A DNA stretch of 64,000 bases from Haliotis asinina (GCF_037392515.1 NC_090283.1:18756501-18820500), one strand, 5' to 3'; numbered from the stretch's first letter, positions 1 to 11,800 are shown. The notes: generated by a model from the sequence alone, not told the origin. Program-made: numbers and translations.

Positions 1-9
1 AGGTTAAAG

Positions 10-192
10 GTATTCTGTGGAAGTCATTAGTAGATTATGTATAGAATCCAGATACATACTAGCTTGGATAGATTCAGATTACAGAGTGTCTTCAGGATGA
101 TTTGGCTAGCTCAGTTTAAACTTATTCTTTGGAAGTCATGAAGCAAACTGTGTATAGCCACCAGACACATTCTAGCTTGGGTTGATTGCAGG
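10..192. repeat. Diverged direct repeat pair at the edge of the minisatellite
   Basis: A block starting ATTCTGTGGAAGTCAT and ending near CTAGCTTGGATAGATT (about 10-82) recurs with substitutions at about 120-192, an offset near 111 bp. It lies directly left of the minisatellite and probably marks an older, longer tandem unit. No coding signal is visible. Confidence 0.6.
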
Positions 193-1548
193 ACCCATGT
201 AGGTACCCCCAGGTGACATCCCCTCAAACATGGAACAGATCCATGAGGTGACCCAAGTAGATACCCCTAGGTGAGACACCCTCCCCTACATGACAGCCCC
301 ACCATAAGGTGACCCATGTAGGTACCCCCAGGTGACATCCCCTCAACCAGGGAACAGATCCCCATGAGGGGACCCAAGTAGATACCCCTAGGTGACACAC
401 CCTCCCCCACATGACAGCCCCACCATAAGGTGACCCATGTAGGTACCCCCAGGTGACATCCCCTCAAGCTGGGAACAGATCCCCATGAGGGGACCCAAGT
501 AGATACCCCTAGGTGACACACCCTCCCCCACATGACAGCCCCACCATAAGGTGACCCATGTAGGTACCCCCAGGTGACATCCCCTTAACCAGGGAACAGA
601 CCCATGTAGATAATCCCAGATGATACACCCTCCCCCACACGACAGCTCCCCATAAGGTGACCCATGTAGAACCCCCAGGGGACACAACCCCAGGTGACAG
701 CCTCCCATAAGGTGACCCATGTAGAACCCCCAGGGGACACAACCCCAGGTGACAGCCTCCCATAAGGTGATCCATGTAGATACCCCCAGGGGACACAACC
801 CCAGGTGACAGCCCCCCATAAGGTGATCATGTAGATATCCCCAGGGGACACAACCCCAGGTGACAGCCCCCCATAAGATGATCCATGTAGATAACCCAGG
901 TGACACACCCTCCCAGTTGACAGACCTCCATAAGGTGACCCATGTAGATACACCCAGGTGACACACCCTCCCAGTTGACAGCCCCCCCATAAGATGATCC
1001 ATGTAGATAACCCCTGATGATACACCCTCAGCCTGGTGACAGACCCCATAAGGTGATCCATGTAGGTAACCCAGGTGACACACCCTCCCAGTTGACAGAC
1101 CTCCATACGGTAACCCAAGTAGATACACCCAGGTGACACACCCTCCCAGTTGACAGACCTCCATACGGTAACCCAAGTAGATACACCCAGGTGACACACC
1201 CTCCCAGTTGACAGACCTCCATACGGTGACCCATGTAGATACCCCAGGTGTCACACCTTCCCCCAGACTGCAGACCCCGAAAAGGAGACCCGTGTAGATA
1301 CCCCAGGTGACACGTTTCCCAGGTGATAGACCCCCATAAGATGACCCATGTAGATAACCCCGGATGACAGATCCCAAGAAGGTAATACATGTACATACCC
1401 CCAGGTGACACACCCTCCCCCAGACAGCAGACCCCGAAAAGGAGACCCATATAGATACTCCCAGATGACACACCCTCCCCCAGACAGCTGACCATGAAAA
1501 GGAGACCCATGTAGATACCCCCAGATGACACACCCTCCCCCAGATCAT
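191..1548. repeat. Minisatellite, 55-61 bp units with ~121 bp higher-order period at the left end
   Basis: About 1.35 kb of head-to-tail units built around CATGTAGATACCCCCAGG, a GTGACACACCCTCCC or GTGACAGCC block, and CCATAAGGTGACC. Near 662, 717 and 772 the spacing is 55 bp. Near 1083 and 1141 it is 58 bp. Between about 301 and 660 units pair into a ~121 bp repeat (anchors at 301, 422 and 543). The minus strand is open over long stretches in several frames (up to 386 codons, 388-1548) only because the units lack stop codons in that direction. The translation is a degenerate repeat of VCHLGVSTWV-like blocks with no known domain, so I do not call it a gene. Confidence 0.93.
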
Positions 1549-1641
1549 GTTTCCTGAATTCTGACATCATCTCGTCTGGAAAAACATAATCAGAAGTCAA
1601 ATATGTATTGTTACAAAATACTATCTACATTGTGAGGAAGA

Positions 1642-1918
1642 ATGTCATTGGTCAGTTCAGAAGAGCCAGAACATGACCCCTGTGATTCACCACTGGTTGA
1701 AGGCAAAACCCAGATGGCCAAAGAGGATTCTCCAACTCCAGGATTCTGAGGAAGTCAGATATGATAAGCAGATAAATTTACATGCCTATGAAGCAGAGAA
1801 TGGTGAAGCCCAAACAGCTCAAGATTCTGACTGTGACAGCCGTCATGATAGTGATGGCAGCATCTCAGATGCAGACAATGATGATGTGGGGGATTCTTCC
1901 ACCGGTGATGATGAATGA
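1642..1918 (+). pseudogene. Broken acidic reading frame (possible terminal exon or retrocopy)
   Basis: An ATG at 1642 opens 35 codons rich in Glu, Asp, Ser and Pro (begins MSLVSSEEPEHD) that stop at TGA 1747-1749. In the +1 frame from about 1740, coding character continues (begins DSEEVRYDKQ) to TGA at 1916-1918. The tail is very acidic, with Asp/Ser clusters ending STGDDE. Joined by a one-base shift, the two pieces would read as one acidic protein end, which is why I list it as broken rather than as two chance frames. An in-frame TGA precedes the ATG. I do not recognise the family; acidic tails of this type occur in many nuclear proteins. It could also be low-complexity chance sequence. Confidence 0.3.
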
Positions 1919-2260
1919 AGAATGCAACCCCCCAAGAAACTAAAATAATATAATAATTAGAACACAGTTATCGCTTTTTACGAATTATACATTGCTGGTA
2001 GTTAAAAAACAAATAAATAAAATTATTAGCGTACAATTGTGAATCAAATGTGCAATATTTTCTACTTGGATTTACTTCCCTCGAAACCAAGCACCCAGGT
2101 GACTGAACCCAGTCAGAGCGAGTGGGTGTGCACTCAAGGGTAATAAATACTTTGCAGTGGCTGGTTCATTTGCAGATACACTGAGGGTTGATTGTGTATA
2201 TAGAGATGATCTGTTTAATTGGAATTTTAGAAATATGTTGAGTAATAAGAAGGTAATGTT
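1919..2260. other. AT-rich intergenic stretch
   Basis: AT-rich sequence after the acidic frame. AATAAA-like strings occur near 2010-2020 and could serve a plus-strand transcript. No open frame or repeat match is convincing. Confidence 0.4.
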
Positions 2261-2371
2261 CTTTTATTGTATACGAAACACATTTTGGTATGGATTCATA
2301 TACTGTTGACAAGCAAGAGTGATAACGGTATAAGAATCCATACCAAAAACGCTCCTCATATACAGTAAAAG
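2261..2371. repeat. Long imperfect inverted repeat (hairpin), 48-bp arms, 16-nt loop
   Basis: The left arm 2261-2307 (CTTTTATTGTATACGAAACA...) pairs with the right arm 2324-2371, whose reverse complement begins CTTTTACTGTATATGAGG. Roughly four fifths of positions match. The inner 25 bp around TTTTGGTATGGATTC is almost perfect. The loop is 2308-2323. It could be a short MITE, a foldback or a hairpin-forming transcript. No second copy was noticed in this window. Confidence 0.8.
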
Positions 2372-2387
2372 AGGGTGTAATCCATAA

Positions 2388-2855
2388 AGAATGTATATAG
2401 AGATGTTGGGTTTTGTAAATACATGCTCTCTGCATTTGTGTTCGATCCAATCAGCAAATACTGATATGGTAAACTACTGCATGGCTGGAGATTGTCGTCC
2501 ATCCAAGTACAAAGCAGAACTTGAAACTCTTGAAACTTGACAATATGAGTTTGCTCTGGTGTCCATCGAATCAAATTATCTGAGGAAAATGGATGCATTT
2601 CGTTCACAACCCACAGACGTTATAACTTCATGTGTACAAGTATTACACCTGCCTGTCTGGGATATCATCCTGTACTCACGGGAGAAAAACAATAGCAAAA
2701 GTTTACACCAGTCCACGGAAATTGCTCCGCATCAGTGCCCCTTTAATTCACACGAGGCCCAGGTGTGGCCTTTTTGTCCACATCTAAGGCACAAAGGTGC
2801 TCTGTCTGGGGCTGTGACCAACATGGGCATGTTATCCCCAAATTTAACACTATGA
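2388..2855 (+). pseudogene. Reading frame interrupted by one stop, unknown family
   Basis: A single plus-strand frame runs from after TAA 2385-2387 to a stop at 2853-2855, with one internal TGA at 2538-2540. An ATG at 2466 opens MVNYCMAGDC, which faintly recalls the first Cys pair of a THAP zinc finger, but the later HRFP-type residues are absent. Downstream of the internal stop lie about 104 codons with several Cys and His (segment HQCPFNSHEAQVWPFCPH). An AATAAA at 2974-2979 followed by T/G-rich sequence fits a transcript 3' end. Possible explanations are a decayed gene, a terminal exon whose 5' part is spliced differently, or chance. No function is assigned. Confidence 0.3.
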
Positions 2856-3164
2856 GGCAGAATGGTCTTATTACCTTCCGTCAGTTCTAACACTGTTAGT
2901 GTTATAGCACTTATTAACAGATCAACATCTTTTTATTAGTTACATGTATATGTTTGATCTCTGTTTGTCTGAAAATAAAACTTTGAATCTTATTGTATCT
3001 TTTGTTTTTCTTTAATGTTTCCGTTACAAACTCCTTTTATTGTCTTTGCCAACCAGGAGTAACAAGTATGTTACATACAATGACACACAGTTGTCTCCTC
3101 TGAACCCGAGTAAATGAAATGTTGTGGAAAGTTTTCTAGCAACAGAATCTCGGAAACTATGAAA
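2856..3164 (+). other. Non-coding stretch with poly(A)-signal-like site
   Basis: Contains AATAAA at 2974-2979 followed within about 30 bases by T/G-rich sequence, consistent with a cleavage site for a plus-strand transcript ending the preceding frame. Nothing else is supported. Confidence 0.3.
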
Positions 3165-3310
3165 GTCAGTTTATAACTGAAACTCTGCGGAAACCTGATG
3201 GAGTCTTGGTAACTGAAACTCTGCGGAAACCTGGTGGAGTCTTGGTAACTGAAACTCAACGGAAACCTGATGGATTCTGTAAGTTAACTGAAACTCAACG
3301 GAAACCTGTT
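3165..3310. repeat. 36-39 bp tandem repeat
   Basis: About four units containing AACTCTGCGGAAACCTG or AACTCAACGGAAACCTG start near 3181, 3217, 3253 and 3292 (periods 36, 36 and 39). Related GGAAAC/GTTTCC motifs in both orientations continue to about 3475. Confidence 0.85.
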
Positions 3311-5284
3311 GGAAAGTGGGTAAAGGACACCGTGCGGAAACCCTTAGAAAGTGGGTAATTGTGTGTTTCGTTATTGCGGAAACTCAGTGTAAACGAACGG
3401 AAACTCACTGGATTCCAAGTGGAAACGTAAGTTTCAGTCGAGTTTCCATCAGGTTTCCGCGTTGCGGAAACCAGGTTATTTTTGCTGTGAAATAGTTTTT
3501 CATGAGAAAAACCTCTCACATTGCAATGGGCCTTTATGGTATTGGTGGAAATTGCCGAGTCAAAATAATCCTGAGGGATGGCAGCCTCTCTGACCGCATT
3601 AGCCATCGCCATGGTGAAGTAAAAGTAAAGGAAAAAAATGAGGGTGACCACTAATGGTCGACCAACTACAGCGTAGTTGGTCCCACCCGTCGACCTCGAA
3701 GAAAAAGCACAAAAGTTAAGCAGTCACAAAAACACTACAAGGACCATTTAGTCACCAGGCAGCTCCTCTTCTGTGAAATCCTCCTTCCGGTACAAAGAAC
3801 AGAACTAGTGGAAAGATTATTTGTTGTTTTGTAGTAAAATGTCCAAATATTACTGCCATGTACCTACATTATACGGAATTTCACACGACTGAGGTGTCTT
3901 GTAAACCTTAAAGGTCACATATACTCTTATAGGGTACAAATGCAAAATCACTTGCTGACATTGTTATAAATGAATCCCCGTCATTAAAACTGCTCATTTC
4001 GATCTTTAATTGCCTTAAATCGATTTTATTGGTCAACAGTGCACAATTCTCAGCCGCAAACGAAATTTCAACCAATCAGAGGTGCGCGTCTCCGTGACGT
4101 AATAGTTGGTATAGAAATGAAGGTCTGTGCAGTGTTCATCTACATTTCAGGGGGTAAATTATTTCGTTTACAGATTTGTAAAAACCTGAAATCGCGACAG
4201 CTGTTGAAAAAAAATGAAATCTATATGTTCTCACAATCTACTATCATTTAGTTTTGTCTCCTGCTTTGCCTAGTTTTCGAGTTACAACCCTTGTTTTCAT
4301 AGGCGATTCTGTCAAAATCACTTGGTGTCGCTAGGTTGTAATCCGTGTTAGGTGGTATTAACCTACACGTTATTTGTTATCATTCACGTGATGCTCAGTT
4401 AATGAATTTATGACAGGTATAATTAGTGGTAAAGCCACTTAGATTACCCGACAAAGGTCCCCATTTGGCATTTCTTGTGTCTGCATCGATCACAGGATTA
4501 ACCGATAACACGATGATTGATTAATTAGTTGTATGCGGATTTAAATGGGGGATTTGTCAAAAGGTAGTGTTTATGTATGTACATTTACTAATCTGTGCTG
4601 ATTACACTCTGTCTCTGTCTGTGTCTGTGTAAAACAACACCCTTCATTCAAAGGATTAACCGCCAGTACACTGATTGATTGCTCATTATTGACTAACTAA
4701 GTAACTTTTCAAAAAGAATGACGCACACTATGCAATTAGTTGCCAGGTGTGCTATCTTGGGTAACCATTGAAACTATACAGCAATGTGAAAACCTGAAAC
4801 GATACATCACGTTTTCTTTTATTAGATTGTTAAAAGACACATCACTTGGGAAATCTGCAGATGAATTATATATCACCCGTTTTTGTGGATATTGATGGAT
4901 ACATTCCTCGAAGAAGGTAATAGCCTGACATTTCTCCTATAACTTTAATTTTAATATTTGCATTTTTGTTTTTAATAAGTTGTCGTAGCTTTCAACAGAA
5001 TCATTGTTTTCGTCGTTAAGTGTAATAATGCAGACGACATACACTAGGGCGTGCGTGCGAATTATGATTCATATAGGCAAACTATGAAATGTCTACATAT
5101 TACATTCCTGTTATACATTCGCAGATCGCTTCTTTTTATTAAAATGCATACAAGTATGATTATAAAGTAATTAGGATTATGAGACCAAATATAAAGACGT
5201 ATATTGACAAGTGTCTACATACTGGTGAGTGAACGTTACAAACCAAGTAAATTTAGCAAGTGAAGAAATTTATCGCGCAGTATT
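3311..5284. other. Unassigned AT-rich region with a small hairpin
   Basis: A minus-strand frame (3295-3651, 118 codons) starts with a hydrophobic stretch (MVTLIFFLYFYF) but runs into the tandem repeat and matches nothing I know. A palindrome ACCAACTAC-AGC-GTAGTTGGT lies at about 3661-3681. The block near 3829-3902 (TACGGAATTTCAC, ACTGAGG-GTCTTGTAAA) recurs near 6850-6910, so part of this region is a dispersed repeat. No gene is called. Confidence 0.5.
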
Positions 5285-6120
5285 TTCACTTCGACCCCGA
5301 CCTCGCTTAGGTTATGTTACAGGTTGTGTCATGCAAAATCCTTTTGGTAATGATTCAAATACATATTTATGTAGTTTTGATTTTCTAACGTGATGAGAAC
5401 AAACCATACATAATCTCATTAATTCAAATGGATTTGACTTCACGATTTTCAAAAATGGCATCGTCCTGTCTTGGGATGAATGCTATTTAAGTTTGTTTTG
5501 ACCGACTTACAAAAGGACAATTACTTTCTACTGGTAATAATATATGTATTTTATTGATGGACAATAGGATTTTGCATGACATTGCTTATAACATAACAAT
5601 TGCACTCTTGGAAGTGAGGTGAAGGTCAATATAATATTGCTTGCAATATAAATGTCACTTCGACCCCCACCTTGCTTCCTTCAATGTTAAAAGTTGTGTC
5701 ATGCAAAATCCTTTTGACCATGATTCAAATGCATATTTAACTACCAGTAAAAAGTAGTTTTGATTTTCTAACTTGATGAGAACAAATCATAATCTTGATA
5801 ATTCTAACGGACTTTAGCCCGTGACTTCAGGATTTTCAAAAATGGCGGCGCCCTGTCTGAGGATGAATGCTATTTATGTTTGTTTTCACCGACTTACAAA
5901 ATCAAAATTACTTTCTACTGATAGTAAAATATGTATTTTATTGATGGACATTAGGATTTTACATGACATTGCTTATAACACAACAATTTCACTCTTGGAA
6001 TCGGTCAGTATAAGGGGTTAATGTAAGATTACTTACGATAATATTGTCACTTCGACCACAGCCTAGTTTCCAAGGAAGAAAGCATTATATCCATGCAAAA
6101 CCCTTTTGGTCAGCAATGTG
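5285..6120. repeat. Segmental tandem duplication, ~370-385 bp units
   Basis: The block CACTTCGACC...GTTGTGTCATGCAAAATCC...GATTTTCTAAC...ATTTTCAAAAATGGC...GATGAATGCTATTTA occurs at about 5285-5656, again at 5657-6040, and starts a third time near 6047-6110. Copies differ by many substitutions and small indels. A short plus-strand frame in the second copy (5821-6021) comes from the repeat; the first copy lacks the intact frame. Confidence 0.85.
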
Positions 6121-6667
6121 TAGTAAGCAGTCTTAATTTTATAAACTCGATGAAACTTTTTCTTTTACGGAAACTCCATTTTCTATCCTGGAAGCGTGGT
6201 AGGGGGCGAACCATCCGATTTAGTATACACCACAGGCTTCCACAAAGCTCACTTCGCACACACTAACAACCAATTTAAGCACAAACTACGGAGTCTGGTG
6301 GAAATCTGTGCATAGTGACACCATCACCCGACCCCAAGGAGCAATTGACGGCAACCCAATAATTCGGCATATCTTTGGTGACGTCGAGCAAAATGACGAG
6401 CTTCCTACACATTTTCTATACATTTAACTGGAAACCGTTCCTTCTATGACGTCACTGTAGGGCTCTGGCGACAGAGTTACGTAACCTGTCTGCGGTTTCG
6501 TTTGCGGGCGAGAGAGAAGCAGACGGCTTTTTAGCAACTTTTAAGTGCTTGGTATTAATTAACCACAAGTTTTGTTTTGTTTTTAAAAAAATGGTGTTTC
6601 GTTTATGACTAACCAGAGGTCTTTCATATGCAGTGATAAAGAGAGTACCCAAAAAATTAGTTTAGTG
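6121..6667. other. Unassigned non-coding region
   Basis: No convincing gene. The stretch 6440-6660 (GACAGAGTTACGTAACCTG, then an A/T-rich tail ending TAGTTTAGTGGTCC) has the look of a dispersed molluscan repeat, but no second copy is present to prove it. Confidence 0.35.
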
Positions 6668-7140
6668 GTCCTTTAATTTGTTTTAATCAATATAACCTGA
6701 GTTTTGTAGAAACATAAGTTGTTGTTTTGGAGGAAACTGTCTTAATTAATTCTTTAGTTTACCTTAATTAATTCAACCTTTATTTCGTAGATTGAGTTTC
6801 AAGACTTTAGATGACGTCATTGTAGTACCTTTAAGTACTAAAAGAGTAAAATGACCACAGTAAAATGTACTTACATCATACGGAATTTCAGCTGACTGAG
6901 GCGTCTTGTAAAAATAATTTTGTCTTAATTAATTTGATCTGAGTTGCATGATTCATTTTCAAGACGGTAGATGACTATATTGTGGTATCTTTAATTTGTG
7001 GAAACATTATTTGTTGTTTTGGAGGAAACTGTCTTAATTAATTCTTTAGTTTACCTTAATTAATTCAACCTTTATTTCCAAGATTGAGTTTCAAGACTTT
7101 AGATGACGTCATTGTAGTACCTTTAATCTGTGCAAAAATG
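6668..7140. repeat. Near-identical direct repeat, ~295 bp apart
   Basis: A ~130-bp block containing TTGTTTTGGAGGAAACTGTC, TTAATTAATTC repeats and GACTTTAGATGACGTCATTG is present at about 6708-6834 and again at 7003-7135 with very few differences. A shorter diverged piece lies at 6936-7000. TGACGTCA is a CRE-type palindrome present in both copies. Confidence 0.9.
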
Positions 7141-7623
7141 TTTTGTTTTGGAGTAAAATTTTTGGAGTCTAAATTTTATTGTATATAGAAGACACTCAAA
7201 ATGAGTAGTGTTGGTCTAAGTTAATTTTGATCACATACCGCGTGTGCATTTGTTCACTGTTCAAACTACCACGCTGATCCCCTTAGGGTTCGTTTGCTAT
7301 CATGAACAAGCAGAAAACGCTCGCTCACAATTACGGACAATCGAGAAACGTTATTGAAGCGTCTGTAAAATACCTAAAAAAATCCAGTGTCAGCTTCGAC
7401 TACGCTACGTTACCGAGTGCCGTGTTGTAGCTGACTGTGTTTCTTATAGAGGAAATACATTGTTATACAACAATGAGAAAGCAAATTCTCTGCGATAATT
7501 CTGTATTAATGCAAAGTCGGAATCTTTTTACATTTTCAAAACAGGAGGAATTGTTACTCTTGGTTCCTGTTGTCGTGCCCTGTTAAAGTGAGGCAATTTT
7601 TCCCCAGAAGCAATATTGCATAC
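7141..7623. other. Unassigned non-coding region
   Basis: No open frame, repeat or RNA gene is supported here. Confidence 0.4.
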
Positions 7624-7786
7624 CTTGGTTATGATGCCACCGTTTGACATTATATTCAGGGTGGCATTATAACCAGGTAGGACAGTTAAAGGCCCAAACA
7701 AGGTGCTTGAGCTGATGTCTCGTATAACGAGCCCTGAATGACTGGATAATTCCAGCATTGAAGGGCTACAGTTGACTTGTATATTG
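7624..7786 (-). CDS. Weak candidate internal exon, unknown extracellular-type protein
   Basis: On the minus strand a 163-bp segment is bounded by a possible acceptor (TATAGCAG, just above 7786) and a good donor (AAG|GTATGC, exon end 7624). Its frame is open: one trailing base then 54 codons starting NIQVNCSPSM and ending GGIITK. It contains two possible N-glycosylation sequons (NCS and NAT) and looks like an extracellular segment. The frame stays open past both ends for a total of 94 codons, so the exon boundaries are only a suggestion. No neighbouring exon was recognised and the family is unknown. Chance is a real alternative. Confidence 0.2.
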
Positions 7787-8165
7787 CTGCTATATACATA
7801 TAGAGAATACATGTGTTATTCGCCATGTAATCTACAGCTATCAGTACGCATAGTAAATCTCACAGTTCTCAACTGGGAAGATGTCTTGTTAGTCACGTGA
7901 CTTCAACTATACTTTTGGTCATTTCACCGACCATACTGGTGCAATCTCCATATACTGTAGGAAAAGTGTATTTGTTTCTGATAACATTTTTCATAACAGA
8001 ACCAGGGTGATTTATTATTATACAGCACAGTTATGACTAATCCGCACTTGACAAACTCATGAGATCATATATCCTGCCATCCATCCCTAAACACACACGG
8101 ACGCACATACAAACACACGCGTATTACTCGCCTGCACTGACGCGCCATGCATTACTTACTGCTTT

Positions 8166-8290
8166 GCATCGTATCCCACTTGCGTAGATCGATGTTCATG
8201 CTGTTGATACCTGGCCTGTCTCGTTTATTTACAGACCACCGTCATATAACTGGAATATTGCTGAGTACGGCTTAAAACTAATCTCACTCA
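8166..8290 (+). repeat. SINE, second family, 3' part
   Basis: Reads GATCGATGTTCATGCTGTTGA, TTTACAGACCACCGTCATAT and TGGAATATTGCTGAGTACGG, then a TCACTCA tail. It is a 5'-truncated copy of the longer SINE family (no tRNA head in the part seen here) that recurs at 15637, 22575, 24484, 33953, 50361, 59123 and 63488. Confidence 0.8.
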
Positions 8291-8540
8291 TTCGTTCCTT
8301 GGACTCATTTGGGGGAAAGCAGTTAAATGCCCCAAAAGTAAAGCAAGTAGAAGAGAGACTGATGTGAAATATGCTGAAATGAGGATTACTTATTATATGA
8401 GGAATAAGTGCGGATTATTTTGAGTAGGTGCATGAGAGTGAATGTTGTTTTATGTCGCTGGCGTGAGCCCAGCGCGGTACGTGATTCAACGAACTGGTTG
8501 ATAGCATGGTCTCCAACCGACGGCAGAGGAAAGTCCCTCC

Positions 8541-8850
8541 GGTACTCCGATTCCCACTGAACGCTTACTAGGGTACACCCAGCACAGATATATCAGTGAA
8601 TAATAGCATGAGCACCGAAACGTATCAGCATGATAGGAATACACAGTTCCCCACGTACTGAGAGTCCCACTGAACGCTCACTAGGCTATATCTAGCACAG
8701 ATATGCCAGTGGTTGATGGAATGAGTACCGACACACAGAAGCAGGATGGGGCAACACAATCCCACAGGTGCTCCAATTTCCACTGATAGCATGGTTGACA
8801 GCGTGATAACGACACACACCCGCAGGATGGGAAAACACACTACTCAGGTC
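8541..8850. repeat. 113-bp tandem repeat, ~2.7 copies
   Basis: Units start near 8541, 8654 and 8767 with GTACTCC/GTACTGA/GTGCTCC, then TTCCACTGA, AGCACAGATAT, a GTACCGACACAC-type block and CAGGATGGG. The third copy is partial. Overlapping minus-strand frames here are by-products of the repeat. Confidence 0.8.
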
Positions 8851-8894
8851 ACGTCTAAATGTCCACTTGGGTACAATAAGAAGACTCAAAGCAG

Positions 8895-11800
8895 ATATTT
8901 CTTATTTTATTATTTGTAGCAAAATGTACATACACGTTATTTGCAAAACAGTCACCATAGATCTGACAAACTCAATGAAGCGTCAAAACAATGTGTTCAC
9001 CTACATTTTGAAAATGTACAACCGTAAATACAATACGCCTCTTAAGTGTTTCTGAACAAAATCAATTTTACTAATTTGAACGTAAACTCTCATCTAAAAC
9101 ATAAACCTATGAATTAACACATGATCATAGCAGACACAGGTGACAGTTTCAGTATCAAACTCTAAAGTTTCTTAAACAAAATGAAACAAGATATTTGACA
9201 GTAGTAGATCAATTTTTATTAGATTAGAACAAATTAGATTTGTTTCGAACAAGATCGCCGAGCAAAGGATAGAAGCTGCTATCATGAAACCCTTTCTTCA
9301 GTACAAGTTTTCAAATGTGGCTACCTACAAGAGTATCACATAAGACAACTCTAGAAGTGGTGCTTAATATATTAATAGTTTGACACTTAAAGGACAGCTT
9401 GATCATGAACTATACTACTCGACTTTTCACAAGAATAAAACAGCTTTCAATTATACACAATCCTGACTCTGATAATATAGTATATTTGTATAGAATGACA
9501 CCTCTCATTTCCCTATTCAAAGCAGAGTAGTATATTTGCGTCTGTTATCGGTACTGTCGGGGCGGTAAATCATCTTTACACCGGCTAAACTTCAGTACAC
9601 AAAACGTATATGCTTGAAGTTAAATACGAGTACATATATCTACCAAATGTGTCACCTGGATGTGCATTTGCACTTGGCGCCTAAGCATTTACGAATTTGA
9701 ACCCATTGAAATCAATTTGATAAAACATAAAAATAAATTTAAAAATAAATACATCTAAACAAAATCCATTACAATCTATTTAACAAGATGTAACAAACGC
9801 ATTGAAAACACCAACTGACGTAAAAACTCATAAAACATTCGACAGAACATTCGTAAAAGAAATAGATTACAATAATAATTATTATGACTCCTTTACTTTT
9901 AAACGTTTCCTTACAATCATATTTTCGATCTAATATAGTGATACATGTGTTTGTTCATCTAAGTATACAATGATCATTTGTAAGTTATAAGAAATATACA
10001 GTCTACCTAACGACTGGTATTTTACCCAATAATAGAGACCTGTCGAACCTGGTATGTTTTAACTGACACTATCTTCGTCCTCATACTCTTTCAATCGGCT
10101 CACCTCAGTAATAAGATACGGAAAGAGCCGACGCGATCCAAATGTGTGTTAACTCATGCATGGTCATAGTGTTGGTGAAAGTTCCACCCTGTGTGGTTAT
10201 AAATAGAACATCCATTATACATGCATACGATGAAAGCACATGAAAGTAACGGTAATCAAGATACCCTCTTACGAAAAATGTTTAACAAATAAAACTACTG
10301 ACCAATAGTCATTCTTATCGTACGGAATATATACATAGAACCACATGTATAATATCGATGTAGTAAATAGATACCCCTTTGGTTATACATTTTCACATTG
10401 ACTTCTATATACCAAGGCCAGAGAACCTGGGGTGATTTAAATTTCTTCATTGACAAACGTGTAATGAAGATTTCAGGAACAGACTTTTTATGAATGTCAA
10501 CTTCTTATTATGAGGAACATAACGTTTCGGAGTATATCGTAACTCCTTCATCAGGTGAATGAACCTGAAAAGTTCTCAACTTCTTTATTATGAGGAACAC
10601 AGCGTGTAGGAGTAAATTGTAAGTCCTTCATCAGGTGAATGAACCTGAAACGATGTCAACTTCTTTATTATGAGGAGCACAGCGCTTGGGAGTATATCAT
10701 AACTCGTTCATCAGGTGAATGAACCTGAAAAGATGTCAACTTCTTTATTATGAGGAGAATGAACCCGATGAAGGAGTAAGAACATACTAAGAAACGTTCC
10801 TCATAATTAAAAAGAAGTTTACATACTTAATATTCTCTTCTGTGTGTGTATGACTTCTAAATGGTATCTACAGGTCTGACAATGAAGACTTAGTCTGAAC
10901 TGTCATCGTACTTCGTACATCGTTTGCATGTTAATGGAGGCTGAGAACAAAAACAGAAATTGTTTTGCAGTGATGCATTTGATAATGCTGTCATGCTTAT
11001 TTTTTGGACCTGAAGTCAAAAGCATTTCAGCATATTAAACCTGGTAACGTTTTGGTTGTTTTTGTCAATTCCAACTTTCAAAAGTATACTTTGTTATGTC
11101 CGACAGATTTTACGACTTTGTGACATACCGCTTGTCCAAATGGCCCTGGTATTTAAATGGTGTCTTCATGCACTGAAGAAAAAATGATAATCATACATGT
11201 TTTATTATTTCTGTATCCTTTAAACCGTTCACAGTCGACAAAAACATATATTTCAATTTGTGTACAAAAAACAAATCAGATTTCACATGTTCACATTTAT
11301 ATAATCAATAATTGTATTCTTAATTCTTCGGTAACCATTTTCGTTACATAACGCGTTTTTTACCTTATCACAACACAATGTATAAAAGCAATGCCACAAA
11401 TACGTTTGCTGTCGAATATATCAGAAAAGGTCGACAAACGAAAGTATACCTTTGAAAGTTGGATAAAAACAATTACAAACGCATATATTTTCCTTTTCTC
11501 GTCGATTTATTTTCCCTACAATACGACGTTTATAGGTTAGTCATTGTATATTTACAAAAAGCGAGAGATTGTTTTCATAGCTACTTTGCCGTTTACACCA
11601 AATGGAGTCTATTTCAAAAGACTGTCAAAACTGGGTGGTATTTTTTCACTGCCATTTACATCTAGAAATCAGTTGCGCCACACCAGCGTTTATTCATTTA
11701 CAAGTGTTTGTCCTTTGTTGATCGAAAATGAAAATGAAATGATCCTTTATGTTTCAAACACATTGTATAATAAAGCAGATACTGACAAAGACACTGCTAT

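Noticed and set aside
388..1548. 386-codon open frame on the minus strand
   Set aside because: It lies wholly inside the minisatellite, other frames are open too, and the translation is only the repeat unit read in rotating frames.
2466..2540. THAP zinc finger
   Set aside because: Only the first Cys pair (YCMAGDC) fits. The HRFP-like segment and later Cys/His ligands are absent and the frame stops after 24 codons.
10497..10815. CRISPR-like array
   Set aside because: Units are contiguous ~80-bp tandem repeats without spacers of unique sequence, and the genome is animal.
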